Origin: Methylobacterium hispanicum
GTDB lineage: Bacteria > Pseudomonadota > Alphaproteobacteria > Rhizobiales > Beijerinckiaceae
Length of the DNA: 64,000 nt
NCBI RefSeq assembly: GCF_022179285.1
Contig: NZ_BPQO01000007.1
Location: 62,001 to 126,000 of the forward strand
Direction: 5' to 3'
The notes beneath the pieces are model-generated. The model did no database searches. It saw nothing but the letters and a program-made list of their open reading frames with translations, and was not told the DNA's origin. A program made the translations under genes and the position numbers. This document shows, piece after piece, positions 16,197 to 25,507 of the stretch (its first letter is position 1; each line of letters starts with the position of its first letter).

Positions 16197-17379
16197 ATAC
16201 CAATCGGTACGGGTGAGGACTCGCGGGTTTACGCGGAAGCGGCGGATGTGATTCGATGTGGCAAGCTAGGAGGTTTGCCATGTCGAAGGCCGTGGATCTG
16301 CGCGAGGATTTCGATGCGGATACCCTGCGACGTCTGGCGCGGAAGAGCCGCGATGCCGGTCAGAGCCGGCGGCTTCTCGCGCTGGCCGCGATCTACGAGG
16401 GTGGGAGCCGGACGCAGGCCTCGCGGATCGGCGCGGTCGGCCTGCAGACGGTGCGCGACTGGGTGCTGGCCTTCAACGCGGCCGGGCCGGACGGCCTGAT
16501 CGAGCGCAAGAAGCCCGGCCCGCGGTTCAAGCTCGACGCGGCCCAGCGGCAGGCGCTCGCGGTTGCCATCGAGGAAGGGCCGGACCTGCAACGGGACGGC
16601 GTGGTGCGCTGGCGGCTGAAGGACTTGGCGGCTTGGCTGTTCGCGCGCTTCGGCGTCAGCCTCGACGAGAGCAGTGTCGGACGGGAGGTGAAGCGGATGG
16701 GCTATGCCAAGCTGTCGGCCCGTCCGCGCCATCATCAGCAGGACCCGGCGGCGCTGACGGCGTTTAAAAAAACCTCCCCGCCCGCGTGAGCGCGATCCGC
16801 GCCCAACTGCCAGTCGACACGCCGCTCGAACTCTGGTGGCAGGACGTCCTTCGAGAGCCTCAGGATGAGAGCCCGCGTCGGTCAGAAGAACACGGTCCCG
16901 CGCCGGTGGGCGCGCAAGGGCAGCCGGCCCACGGCGCCCAAGGATCAGCGCACGGCGTCCGCCTACATCTTCGGGGCGATCTGTCCCGAGAAGGGCAAGG
17001 ACGCCGGTCTCGTCCTGCCCCGCTGCGCCACACCGGCCATGAACGCGCATCTGGCCGAAATCAGCCGCGCCGTCGATCCCGGCGCGCACGCCGTCCAAAT
17101 CCTCGACGGCGCCGGCTGGCACGTCGCCGCCGACCTCGTCGTCCCCGACAACTTCACCTTGCTGACGCTGCCGTCTCATGCGCCCGAACTCAACCCGGTC
17201 GAGAATGTCTGGCAGTTCCTGCGCGAGAACTGGCTCGGCGACCGGATCTTCGACTCCTACGAGGACATCCTCGATCAATGCTGCGAGGCTTGGAACAAGC
17301 TCGTCGCACAGCCTTGGATGATCATGTCGCTCGGACTGCGCGAATGGGCCTATCGGTTATGAACCATGCCGATTGGTAT
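16197..17379 (+). mobile_element. IS630-family insertion sequence
   Basis: 1183 bp bounded by inverted ends that begin ATACCAATCGG on the left and finish CCGATTGGTAT on the right. It is flanked by a TA target duplication (16195-16196 and 17380-17381), as expected for IS630/Tc1-mariner elements. It carries a transposase reading frame broken into three pieces. It landed just upstream of, or inside, the 5' end of the small gene at 17399-17677. Confidence 0.9.
16280..17362 (+). pseudogene. IS630-family transposase, frame-disrupted
   Basis: The first segment (ATG 16280, AGGAGG upstream) carries an HTH DNA-binding region and ends at TGA 16787-16789. A run of seven A at 16765-16771 (TTTAAAAAAACC) is a plausible -1 slippage site that would lead into the second frame with the first catalytic Asp (LELWWQD), a feature known in IS630 elements. 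Two further lesions follow: about 21 extra bases between two CAGGA copies near 16841-16861 and one extra base near 16870. The last segment holds the remaining catalytic residues (LDGAGWH, LNPVENVW). The slippage may be natural; the second shift should kill the enzyme. Confidence 0.85.
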
Positions 17380-17398
17380 TAGCCGGCGCTTGGACCAC

Positions 17399-17677
17399 GT
17401 GCGTTCTGAGGAGTTCTGGGATCGCGTGATGCACGAAGCCTACGAGATCCTGCCTGCGCAAGGCAGCATGTCGGTTGCGGACATCATGGTTCGGCTGCGA
17501 ATGACGACGCTGAAGGGCGGCCGCTTGGTCAAGGAAGCGCTATCCGAGGGGATGCCGCGCAAGAAGATCGAGATCAGCGTCGAATACGAGCGATACTTCC
17601 AGAGGGTTGGCAAGGACGCCTATGCGCGCCTCCCAGGCTGGGACGGCGCGCTGGGCAAGCGGACGCGCGCCGGGTAG
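17399..17677 (+). CDS. Hypothetical protein next to the IS630 insertion
   Basis: About 92 residues if GTG 17399 is the start; an ATG at 17366 inside the IS end is also in frame. The sequence looks like a genuine folded protein (FWDRVMHEAYEILPAQG, MSVADIMVRLRMTTLKGG), perhaps a small helical DNA-binding or adaptor domain, but I recognise no family. The insertion sequence ends 18 bp upstream, so the original promoter or N-terminus may have been cut away. Confidence 0.45.
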   Translation: MRSEEFWDRVMHEAYEILPAQGSMSVADIMVRLRMTTLKGGRLVKEALSEGMPRKKIEISVEYERYFQRVGKDAYARLPGWDGALGKRTRAG

Positions 17678-17767
17678 GGTTGGCGAAGTGTCCGGCGCCT
17701 CCCGAGAGCGCCGGCGGGCTAAACTCACCTGGACCTCAGGAAGGATTGGCGCAGCTTCGGCCCTGCG

Positions 17768-18082
17768 TCACCAAAGGTCCTCCTCGTCGAGACGCTGCAG
17801 GGCCGAAACATGCAGCCGCAAGCTGTCCGATAGCTCGCCTCGGACCAAGGCGAGGTCCCCGAGTTCGTCGAACGCGACGTCGAGCAGTTCGGGACCCATC
17901 ACCTCGACGAAGGCTCCTTGGGTCTCCTCATCGTATTCGGTGGATTCGACGACGCGATCTGATACCGCCCTCAGCCTGCCCAACCGTTCCCTGGTCGGCG
18001 GAAGGCGCCGGCGTGTGGCCCTTCCGGTTGAGCTTGACGGAGCCTTATCCTGCTCAACGTCGCGCGGACTCGCGTGCCTCAT
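17768..18082 (-). CDS. Hypothetical acidic C-terminus protein
   Basis: 104 residues from ATG 18082 (GGGAGTGAG upstream). The N-terminal third is Arg/Ser-rich and probably disordered. The rest is acidic and helical (DEETQGAFVEVMGPELLDV, FDELGDLALVRGELSDSL). No family is recognised. A degenerate copy of the recurrent operator lies 217 bp upstream at 18299. Confidence 0.5.
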   Translation of the reverse strand: MRHASPRDVEQDKAPSSSTGRATRRRLPPTRERLGRLRAVSDRVVESTEYDEETQGAFVEVMGPELLDVAFDELGDLALVRGELSDSLRLHVSALQRLDEEDLW

Positions 18083-18885
18083 CGTCTCACTCCCGTTGCT
18101 AGAGTGCGCTTCGTGTCTGGGGAACCGGAGTCGTAAATCGTCTGACACCGGTCGCGGCCATGTGCTCGCGGTCGGTGCGGTTGATCTGCAGGGCGGGGCA
18201 GCCTACCGCCCGGGGGACTTCGACGTCGCGATACCGTCCGACCACTGGCGCAGGGGCAGCCAAACCCTATCGGCACTTGGCGGCACCAGCGTCGTATTTA
18301 TATCGCCAGTATATTCTACCGCCGATCCGCCTGCTTGACCATCACCCTCGCCGCGCCGGACCAGGATGGTCGTGTCGACCTGTGGATTGCGGGAACTTCG
18401 GTAAGGGGAATTCGGCAACGGCCCGGCAGCACCGACGACAGGCATAGGGTCAGTGCTCTCCGGGATGGCCCTGGGGGCCATCGGTTCCCACGTCATCTCG
18501 GTCAGCGGCTGTGCTTTTGCTCCTCAGGAGCAGGCCGATTGCTCCGAGCCTAGCCGCCCGGCAAACGTCGTGAATGCCCTTCACGGGCTGCTTGGTACGG
18601 ACCGAAGCCGACGCCCTGGACACCTGCCCGTACCGACGGAGCATTCGCAACGGGGACTGGGACGACAAGGTCGGAGGTGGCGCTCGCGGATATCGCAAGT
18701 CGGGTGGCGGTTCCGCGGCGTCGTAACGCGCCATACCGCTTCCGCATCGACCTTTGAGGTTCATCGAGAACGGGAACGGTCTCTTGAAACTGGACAGGCT
18801 ACCTTCGGCACCGCGTGCGGCCGCGATGCCCTTTCGTCCCGTCGGTCGCCGCACATGGCGACGAGTTCCGGATCGGCCTCCGGTA
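18083..18885. other. Region without a supportable gene
   Basis: About 800 bp where all frames are short or low quality. One plus-strand segment near 18338-18410 (ITLAAPDQDGRVDLWIAG) looks like a fragment of a former protein. Otherwise I see only the degenerate operator box at 18299-18315. Confidence 0.5.
18299..18315. promoter_or_regulatory. Degenerate copy of the recurrent operator box
   Basis: TATATCGCCAGTATATT keeps the TATA arms and spacing of the box at 5829, 9705 and 18897 but lacks the GG before the second arm and has no convincing -35. It may be a decayed site or a minus-strand site for the gene at 17768-18082. Confidence 0.4.
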
Positions 18886-18913
18886 TTGCAGTTATATATA
18901 CCTGCGGTATAAT
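18886..18913 (+). promoter_or_regulatory. Sigma70-like promoter with recurrent operator box (copy 3)
   Basis: TTGCAG at 18886-18891, a 16-bp spacer and TATAAT at 18908-18913. The box TATACCTGCGGTATAAT (18897-18913) is nearly palindromic and matches copies 1 and 2. It points toward the small frame at 19043 and the serine recombinase at 19609. Confidence 0.65.
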
Positions 18914-19042
18914 TAGAGACTTCACCCACGTTTCGTCGATGCGGCGCGGCCGTCCCAGAAGGGGCGGCCGCCGCGCGTTTCTCGTACGCCTGCCGCCATG
19001 CGCGATCCAGGGGTAATTTCAATGGAACAGGGGGAGCGAACG

Positions 19043-19438
19043 ATGTCGTTCGGCATCCAGAGGTTTCGGGGCGAATCGTCCAGTTCAGGACGGCCGCTCA
19101 CGGTCTTAGACGCATTGTTCGAGGGCTTGGTGGGGATGGCCGCCGAACGGTCGGACGCCCAAAGGCTGGACGCGCGCGGACAGGATAGGAAAGTTGCCGG
19201 TCGGGACTTGTACGCGGGCGACCTGGAATTAGATGTCGCCGTGACGCGAAATGCTCCGGCCAGGATGCGAAATTCACGTCGCGATGGTGCAGCGGAGACC
19301 CGGCCCCGTGGACGGGAGAGACGAAAATCACGGCCAAGCGCCCGAAGTCGGTTGTCGGCGGGAGCTAGCCGAAGCGTACGTTGCGCCGCGCGGCATGGAT
19401 TCGAACGCCGGTCGCTACCGGGATGCCTGGAAGGATGA
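19043..19438 (+). CDS. Possible small protein downstream of the third operator box
   Basis: 131 residues from ATG 19043, which has GGGGGAG 6 nt upstream. Only the first 75 residues (MSFGIQRFRGES, RPLTVLDALFEGLVGMAAE) look protein-like; the rest is Arg-rich and may be a frame-shifted tail. The third-position bias is weaker than in neighbours. The support is its promoter with the recurrent operator 130 bp upstream and the good ribosome-binding site. No family recognised. Confidence 0.35.
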   Translation: MSFGIQRFRGESSSSGRPLTVLDALFEGLVGMAAERSDAQRLDARGQDRKVAGRDLYAGDLELDVAVTRNAPARMRNSRRDGAAETRPRGRERRKSRPSARSRLSAGASRSVRCAARHGFERRSLPGCLEG

Positions 19439-19608
19439 CCGCTTGCGACCCGGCCATGTGCGTCGAGGAGAACGTGACGGTCTCGGGCGGAGTCAAACGA
19501 AAGCCATCCGGCGCACCGAGATGGACGTAAAGCGAACCCGCGCACGTCCCGGCTATCGCGTCCTCAGGCAAGCAATTCTTCCTTCTCTTCGCATGGAGCG
19601 GCGTTGCG

Positions 19609-22197
19609 ATGGCCCACGGTGAACGGACGACCGACCTGATGCCTGGCGCCGTGGATCTGCGGCAGGTGGTCGATACGACGGCATTGTGCCCTCTGGACCG
19701 GTTGGCCCTTCGACGGAACCTGGATGTCGAACGCCGTGACGGCTTCGGCCCACCGGACAAGCTTGTGCCCGTGGGCCTCTACGCTCGCTACTCGTCTAAT
19801 AAGCAGAAGGAGATGAGCATCGAGCGTCAGGTCAAGGTTGTAACCGCTTACATGAGGAAGCTTGGTTACGCGATTTACGTGCTGTATGACGACCCTGCTC
19901 GAAGTGCCCGATCAATGCGTGATCGTGAAAGCCTGCAGCGTTTGCTCGAAGACTGTCGGTCTGGCAAGATAAAAGTCATCATGGTTGAGGACTTTGACCG
20001 GTGGTCCCGCGAAACTTACGATGCGGTCGAAGTATGCGAGCAATTGAATGAGCTTGGCGTGGAATTTCATAGCGCCGGCGACTTCAAGGCACTGAACAAG
20101 AAGGAGGTCATCGAAGCGGCACTCAAGGCCGAGGCGGATCGGGACCGTCGCACCCTGATCATGGGCATGGGCAGGTTCCAGCACGCTGCCCAGGGCGGCG
20201 CCCATTCCGGTGCGTTCTTCGGATATCGGTACGGCGAAGAAAGGGGCTTCCTCGTGCGTCACCCCGAGGAAGAGAAGACCATATTTTCAATCTTTGAAAT
20301 GGCAGCCGCGGGAATTTCCTACCGAAGCATCGGCCGGATCATGAAGGAACGCGGGGTTGCAGGACCGACGAAGGATTGCAGATGGACGAAATCGACCGTT
20401 GCGAACGTTTTGGGCCAGTTGGCCTATACGGGTAGATGGTACTATCCATTTACCTTGAATACGTTCGACCGCAAATCGGGGAAGGTCGCCGTCCAGCGTC
20501 GGCATCCGAGCGAGATGACGCGCAACTACTTCGATCACCTTCGAATTGTGCCAGACGATCTGTTTTTCGCTGTCAACGAGAAGCGACGCCCCCGGGGGAA
20601 GCAGAAGTTCGAGCACAGCCACTTCTTGGCCGGAAAGGCGACGTGCGACTGCGCCGGGGTCGAAGGCCAGCGGTTCACCTTGGGTGGTCGACAGCTAACC
20701 TGCAACGTCTGGTCGGACGGGGGCTGCTGCCCGGCGAGGCGTCACTCCGTTATGCACGAGACCGTGGAGCGCGCCGTCCTCACAGCCGTTTGCGGCAAGC
20801 TGCGGTCCTTCGTCGGCGAGGAGGATTTCGCGGCTGCCGTCGACCGCTCGCTACGTGAAGCCTCCGCCGCCCGCCGTGCCGCCCGTGCGGATGTTGAGCG
20901 TAAGATTGCGGTCACCCGCGAACAGCTTCGCCGGGCGCTCGTCAAGGAGCTTGAATCGACCTACCCATCCGACCTGTTGTCCGAGGAGAGGAGCCGCCTG
21001 ACGGGGGAGCTCGCAGACCTTCAGGCCCGTTCGGCGGACCTCGCCGAGCTGCCCGAGGTGGACGAAGCCGGTGAGAGGCTTCGAACGCTTTCCGCCACGT
21101 TGGATCACCTTATCGAGCGGGTGCCATTCAGGGCCTTGACGGAGGCGGAGGCGAAGGTCTCCGCCGCCCTTGCCCGCCTCGTCCAGCGGGTGGTGGTCAT
21201 GCGGGATGGCCGGCCGGCGGGGACCTTGGGCCTGGCCATCCACCTGGACTTCTTGGCGTTCCTACAGGAGGACGGGAGCTGCGGCTCGCCCGGTGTTGGC
21301 TTGGACGTGATCCATGTCGATGTCGAGCAGCCGATGGGCCGCCACGTCCGCCTTCGCGAAGACGCCGAGCGGCTTATGGCAAGCGGAGGTTATCGGATCG
21401 ACGACGCGCGTTGGGCCCTCGTCGCCAAGCACCTCCCGGACGTCACGGGCCACAGGAATGACTCGCGCCACATCCCGACGCGGGCCCTTGTCGACGCCCT
21501 CCTGCTCCGGCTCCGGACGGGCCTGCCTTTGCTGTCGGCGGCGTTCGGCGACGCGCCGGAGATGCGGCGTGCACTCTCGCGGTTCGTCTATGCCGCGGGG
21601 GACCAGATCCTGATTGACCTCCTTCGCGAGGCGGACCCTTCCTTCGTGGCCGGACTGGACCTCGGCCCGGTCGAGGCCGCGCGGGCGCGCTGGAAGGTTG
21701 GCGGTGATGATTGGCGCAAGCGCAGGGGGCCGGCCGCACGCTTCCATGCCCTGGATGGCCAGGATGCGCTCACCGACGAGCAATGGCTGGCCTCGAAGCC
21801 GCTGTTGCATTCGTCCATCGAGATCTCGTTCAAGGGCACCCCGGGCATTCCCGGCCGGATGCTGCTGGAGGCGGTGATCCTGGCGCTGCGGACCGGCCTC
21901 TCATGGCGGAGGATGCCGGAGCGGTTCGGCGACGAACGGAACCTCACGAATTCCGTGCGCCGGCTGGTCCGCAGCGGAAGTTGGGACCGGTTGTTGGAGC
22001 TATGGGCGCTGCGCTTCCCTGAGCTTCTCGACGGCTTGGATGTCGGGCGCTTGGCCAATATGCTCCGGGGCTCGGCAGAGTGGCGGGGCCCGTCACCCAG
22101 GCGCTCGCGCTACGCCAGGAACGGCGGCGTGGCCCCGGCCATCCATCGAGCGCGCCGACGCAAGTCGCCTGCCGGGCGGAAGACGGACGCGGCCTAG
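19609..22197 (+). CDS. Large serine recombinase with two C-terminal DUF4096-like domains
   Basis: 862 residues. Residues 52-200 form the resolvase catalytic domain (GLYARYSSNKQ with catalytic Ser62, DRWSRETYDAVEV). A recombinase domain follows (FGYRYGEERGFLVRHPEEE), then a degenerate Cys region (CDCAG, DGGCCPARR) in the zinc-ribbon position and a long coiled coil (about 425-500). Unusually, the C-terminus adds two copies of a fold like the DUF4096 domain of IS5/IS4-type transposases: residues about 594-680 (DDARWALVAKHLPDVTGHR, LRLRTGLPLL) and 718-810 (LTDEQWLASKPLL, LALRTGLSWRRMPERFG). These proteins integrate or excise mobile DNA; it is the only intact site-specific recombinase in this window. 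Confidence 0.85.
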   Translation: MAHGERTTDLMPGAVDLRQVVDTTALCPLDRLALRRNLDVERRDGFGPPDKLVPVGLYARYSSNKQKEMSIERQVKVVTAYMRKLGYAIYVLYDDPARSARSMRDRESLQRLLEDCRSGKIKVIMVEDFDRWSRETYDAVEVCEQLNELGVEFHSAGDFKALNKKEVIEAALKAEADRDRRTLIMGMGRFQHAAQGGAHSGAFFGYRYGEERGFLVRHPEEEKTIFSIFEMAAAGISYRSIGRIMKERGVAGPTKDCRWTKSTVANVLGQLAYTGRWYYPFTLNTFDRKSGKVAVQRRHPSEMTRNYFDHLRIVPDDLFFAVNEKRRPRGKQKFEHSHFLAGKATCDCAGVEGQRFTLGGRQLTCNVWSDGGCCPARRHSVMHETVERAVLTAVCGKLRSFVGEEDFAAAVDRSLREASAARRAARADVERKIAVTREQLRRALVKELESTYPSDLLSEERSRLTGELADLQARSADLAELPEVDEAGERLRTLSATLDHLIERVPFRALTEAEAKVSAALARLVQRVVVMRDGRPAGTLGLAIHLDFLAFLQEDGSCGSPGVGLDVIHVDVEQPMGRHVRLREDAERLMASGGYRIDDARWALVAKHLPDVTGHRNDSRHIPTRALVDALLLRLRTGLPLLSAAFGDAPEMRRALSRFVYAAGDQILIDLLREADPSFVAGLDLGPVEAARARWKVGGDDWRKRRGPAARFHALDGQDALTDEQWLASKPLLHSSIEISFKGTPGIPGRMLLEAVILALRTGLSWRRMPERFGDERNLTNSVRRLVRSGSWDRLLELWALRFPELLDGLDVGRLANMLRGSAEWRGPSPRRSRYARNGGVAPAIHRARRRKSPAGRKTDAA

Positions 22198-22364
22198 TCG
22201 CCGCCAGCAGTGTTCTTGGACGGCGAGCGTCAAGGGCCTGGACGTTGGGCGCAGGAACGAATGCAGAGAGCGCTCGATGGCGATCGGCCAACGCGCGTGC
22301 TGGTCGCGGCGTCCCGGTCGCTCTCCTGCGTACGCCTCCGGGCGAAAGGGCACGCGGCCAGCCT

Positions 22365-22802
22365 TCAGCTCCTGTAGGCGACCAGGATCGTGCCGGCCGC
22401 TATCAGGTCGACGCCCAACCAGTTGGGGACGGTCAGGCGTTCTCCGAGGAACATGATCGCGAAGACCGCCACTAGGACGACGCTCAACTTGTCGATGGGC
22501 GCCACGCGGGCGGCATCCCCGAGCTTCAGGGCGCGGAAGTAGCAGAGCCACGATCCACCGTTGGCGAGCCCCGATAGGACAAGAAACAGGTATGTTCGTC
22601 CCGAAACTGAATCGAGTGGTTTCCATTGGCCCGTGCCGGCCAAAAGCGCGCCGAGGACGCACAGGATCACCACCGTACGGATGAATGTGGCGAAGTCCGA
22701 GTTGATGTTCTCTATCCCGATCTTGGCAAAGATCGCCGTCAGCGCGGCAAATGCCGCCGAGAACAACGCCCAGAACTGCCAGGAGGCCAGCACGACTTTC
22801 AT
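22365..22802 (-). CDS. Small EamA-type (DMT superfamily) permease
   Basis: 145 residues from ATG 22802, with CGGAG six bases upstream. Five hydrophobic helices make up half of a typical DMT transporter, as in the 140-residue EamA family: SWQFWALFSAAFAALTAIF, a central RTYLFLVLSGLANGGSWLC and the conserved APIDKLSVVLVAVFAIMFLG. Such half-size members are thought to dimerise and move small solutes across the inner membrane; the substrate is unknown. It stands alone between the recombinase and the dGTPase. Confidence 0.85.
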   Translation of the reverse strand: MKVVLASWQFWALFSAAFAALTAIFAKIGIENINSDFATFIRTVVILCVLGALLAGTGQWKPLDSVSGRTYLFLVLSGLANGGSWLCYFRALKLGDAARVAPIDKLSVVLVAVFAIMFLGERLTVPNWLGVDLIAAGTILVAYRS

Positions 22803-23107
22803 GGGCATCTCCGAAAGTCGGAACCGAAAGGGGTCGTGACGAGCAGCCGCCGAACCGAGCAACATGCAACGCTGTTCGACGGTCTTATGCGGATGCCGAT
22901 GACCCACGGCGCCGTGGCGCTGCCTCGCCCCGGCAAGATGGAGCGGGGCGAGGCTGCCGCCTCAGCATTCCGCCGGCGCCGGAAGGGAGGTCGCCCCGGC
23001 CTGCCCGCCCCTTCGGCATCGGTGAAGCCCTCACGCATCTGGGGTTGACGTGGACCGGGAGCAGGAAGGAAACACGGGTCGCTCGCTTAAACCGGGCGGC
23101 GGGTCGG

Positions 23108-24448
23108 TCAGAGGCGGTCGAACACGGAACCCATCCTCGGGCTGAACAAGCGCTCGTAAGTGCGCATGAGGAAGGCGTCGGTCATGCCGGCCACGTGGTC
23201 GCAGATTACGCGCCGACCGTCAGGCGCCTTTTCGTACGCCTCGTAGGTCGACCGCGGCAGGAACGACTTCGGCTCCGAGGCGAGGGCCTCGAACACCGCG
23301 ACGACCATACCCTGACCCTTGAATTCGAGGTGCTGGACCCCCGGGCTGCGAATGACGACCTCCCGGACCAGTTCCTTCAGCGCTTCCAGGAAGGTGTTCG
23401 CTCCGGCTTCGATGGCAGCCCGATATCGAACGAGGGGCTCGTCGAACTCCTCCCTGGTCTCGATCACGCAGTTCGTGATCAGGTGATGGACCATCCGGCC
23501 GATGCACCTCTTCCGGGTATCGCCGGCACCGAACAGCCGATCAAGGAATCCCTCATAGACGTTGTTGCCGAACTCCTCCGGGTATTTCTCCTTGAGACTG
23601 TTGAGGAAACTTGAGCTCTTCTCCTCGGTCACGTGCGCCTCGAAATCCACCCGCGTTACCAGGCCAAGGGCGAGGGCATCCTCCAGGTCATGGATGCCGA
23701 AGCCGATGTCGTCGGCGACGTCCATAATGCTGCAATCGAACGACTTGTGGAGGGGCTTGCGGTGCTTGCCCTCCTGATCGCGGGCCTCGGTGAAGGCGTT
23801 GCGGTCCTTTTCGCTGAGTGGGGCGAGGATCCAGTCGACGACGTCTTGCTCGCAATCCAGGTAGCACTTGGGCGGCTTGGAGGCCTCGCGGTCGATGATC
23901 CGGATCGACTCCGGGCCGACGTGGAGGGCGGGGCGGATGTCCACGTTCATCGCGAGGCTGAAGGGCACGGGATACTTCAGAACCCCGAGCAGGGTGCGCC
24001 GCATCAGGTTCGCGCCGGCGACCTTGGAGAACTTTTCCAGCCTGGACAGGATGCGCAGGGTCTGGCCGTTGCCCTCGAAACCGCCGGCACCGCGCATGCA
24101 GAAATTCAGGGCAACCTCGCCGCCGTGGCCGAACGGGGGGTGGCCGAGGTCGTGGGTCATGCCCACGGCCTGGATCATGCTGAGGTCCGGGATGTATTGC
24201 CGGGCGGCATGGTCGGCATAAACCTTCTCGAACCGCCGCGCGATCCCGCCGGCAATCTGCGCGACCTCAAGCGAATGGGTGAGCCTCGTCCGGTAGAAGT
24301 CGCTGTCGCCGAGGTTCAGGATTTGCGTCTTGCCCTGCAAACGCCGGAACGACGCGGAGTGGATGACCCGGCTGTAATCGGTGGCGGCCCCATCGCGGGC
24401 GTCGTCGGCCTGGGCCTGCCATGGTTCGCGGCGGTCGTACCAATCCAT
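23108..24448 (-). CDS. dgt: dGTP triphosphohydrolase of the anti-phage type
   Basis: 446 residues from ATG 24448 (TTG 24454 is also possible). An HD-superfamily enzyme: the metal site is visible as TRLTHSLEV followed by THDLGHPPFGHGGE. The remainder (SIMDVADDIGFGIHDLEDA, DHVAGMTDAFLMRTYERLF) matches the dGTPase family over its full length. It cleaves dGTP to deoxyguanosine and triphosphate. Related enzymes deplete dGTP during phage infection and are classed as defence genes (Tal and co-workers, from memory). It is a single gene in accessory DNA between a recombinase and the arsenic operon, which fits a defence role. Confidence 0.92.
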   Translation of the reverse strand: MDWYDRREPWQAQADDARDGAATDYSRVIHSASFRRLQGKTQILNLGDSDFYRTRLTHSLEVAQIAGGIARRFEKVYADHAARQYIPDLSMIQAVGMTHDLGHPPFGHGGEVALNFCMRGAGGFEGNGQTLRILSRLEKFSKVAGANLMRRTLLGVLKYPVPFSLAMNVDIRPALHVGPESIRIIDREASKPPKCYLDCEQDVVDWILAPLSEKDRNAFTEARDQEGKHRKPLHKSFDCSIMDVADDIGFGIHDLEDALALGLVTRVDFEAHVTEEKSSSFLNSLKEKYPEEFGNNVYEGFLDRLFGAGDTRKRCIGRMVHHLITNCVIETREEFDEPLVRYRAAIEAGANTFLEALKELVREVVIRSPGVQHLEFKGQGMVVAVFEALASEPKSFLPRSTYEAYEKAPDGRRVICDHVAGMTDAFLMRTYERLFSPRMGSVFDRL

Positions 24449-24710
24449 ATGCAATTACTTTCGCGGCTAAACTCGATCCAGGCAGCCGGTACCTCTCGGC
24501 TGCGCTGAATACCAACGGAAAGCGTCGATGCCGCCGCGGTTCCTTGCTCACGGCGCCTCCGTCCTCTTAGGAGCCTCGGCAGTTGGATGTGCGGGTCTTC
24601 CACCGTCGGTGTTTCGAGCCGCGGGACAAGGGCCGCTACGCCCGTAAGGGAGGCTGACAGCGCAATCCGCAGGCCGGGACCGAGGCTCGCTCCACGGGGG
24701 AACGGTCCGT

Positions 24711-25457
24711 CTACCGCTTCACGAACCCGATGTCGGCGGCGACGCCCTTGAGGCGCTCGGGCTCGCGCTCCTTACGCTCGGAGTAGCGGTCGACGAGGTA
24801 GTCGGCCCGTCCACGCATCAGGAGAGTGAACTTCATCAGCTCCTCGCAGACGTCCACCACCCGGTCGTAGAGCGGCCCGGGCTTCATTCGGCCGGCGTCA
24901 TCGAACTCCTTGTAGGCCATCGGCACCGACGACTGGTTCGGGATGGTGATCATCCGCATCCAGCGCCCCAGCACCCGCAGGCTGTTGACCGCATTGAAAC
25001 TCTGCGATCCGCCCGAGACCTGCATCACCGCAAGCGTCCGCCCCTGCGTCGGGCGCACCGAGCCCTCGCTCAGCGGCAGCCAGTCGACCTGGGCCTTCAT
25101 CACCCCGGTCATGTTGCCGTGCCGCTCCGGGCTGACCCAGACCTGCCCCTCCGACCAGATCGAGAGCTGCCGGAGTTCCTGCACCTTCGGATGTTCGACG
25201 GGCGCGTCGTCGGGCAGCGGTAGCCCGTCCGCGTGGAATATGCGGACCTCCCCGCCCATCGCCTCCAGCAGCCGTGCCGCCTCGTAGGCCAGGAACCGGC
25301 TGAAGGACCGATCCCGGAGCGACCCGTAGAGGACGAGGAATCGAGGCGCATGGTCGAGCGGCGTCGGCGGCGCCATCCGTTCCTCGGTCGGCACCTCGAA
25401 ATGCGCCTCGGAGAGGTTCGGCACCCCGTCGGCGAACGGCTGCTGGGGCTTGTCCAA
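24711..25457 (-). CDS. arsH: Arsenical resistance flavoprotein ArsH
   Basis: 248 residues from TTG 25457 (GGAG upstream). The flavodoxin-like fold is evident from [20 protein letters not shown] (FMN-phosphate loop GSLRDRS), [18 protein letters not shown] and [17 protein letters not shown]. ArsH reduces and oxidises with NADPH/FMN; in other bacteria it detoxifies trivalent organoarsenicals by oxidation. It is divergent from arsR and shares the short regulatory region 25458-25507 with it. Confidence 0.95.
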   Translation of the reverse strand: MDKPQQPFADGVPNLSEAHFEVPTEERMAPPTPLDHAPRFLVLYGSLRDRSFSRFLAYEAARLLEAMGGEVRIFHADGLPLPDDAPVEHPKVQELRQLSIWSEGQVWVSPERHGNMTGVMKAQVDWLPLSEGSVRPTQGRTLAVMQVSGGSQSFNAVNSLRVLGRWMRMITIPNQSSVPMAYKEFDDAGRMKPGPLYDRVVDVCEELMKFTLLMRGRADYLVDRYSERKEREPERLKGVAADIGFVKR

Positions 25458-25478
25458 GGCGCTTAACTCCTCTATGTT

Positions 25479-25492
25479 TCAACGATAGTTGA
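25479..25492. promoter_or_regulatory. Probable ArsR operator between arsH and arsR
   Basis: An inverted repeat, TCAAC-GATA-GTTGA, lies in the 50-bp gap between the divergent arsH and arsR starts. It is the only dyad there, so it is the natural binding site for the ArsR repressor on both promoters (inference). Confidence 0.6.
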
Positions 25493-25507
25493 TATGTAGG
25501 TCATTCG

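Noticed and set aside
19098..19760. Protein-like stretches on the minus strand (SLYVHLGAPDGFRLTPPE and following)
   Set aside because: The frame is interrupted by a stop and overlaps the recombinase start; it may be a decayed gene but I could not assign it.
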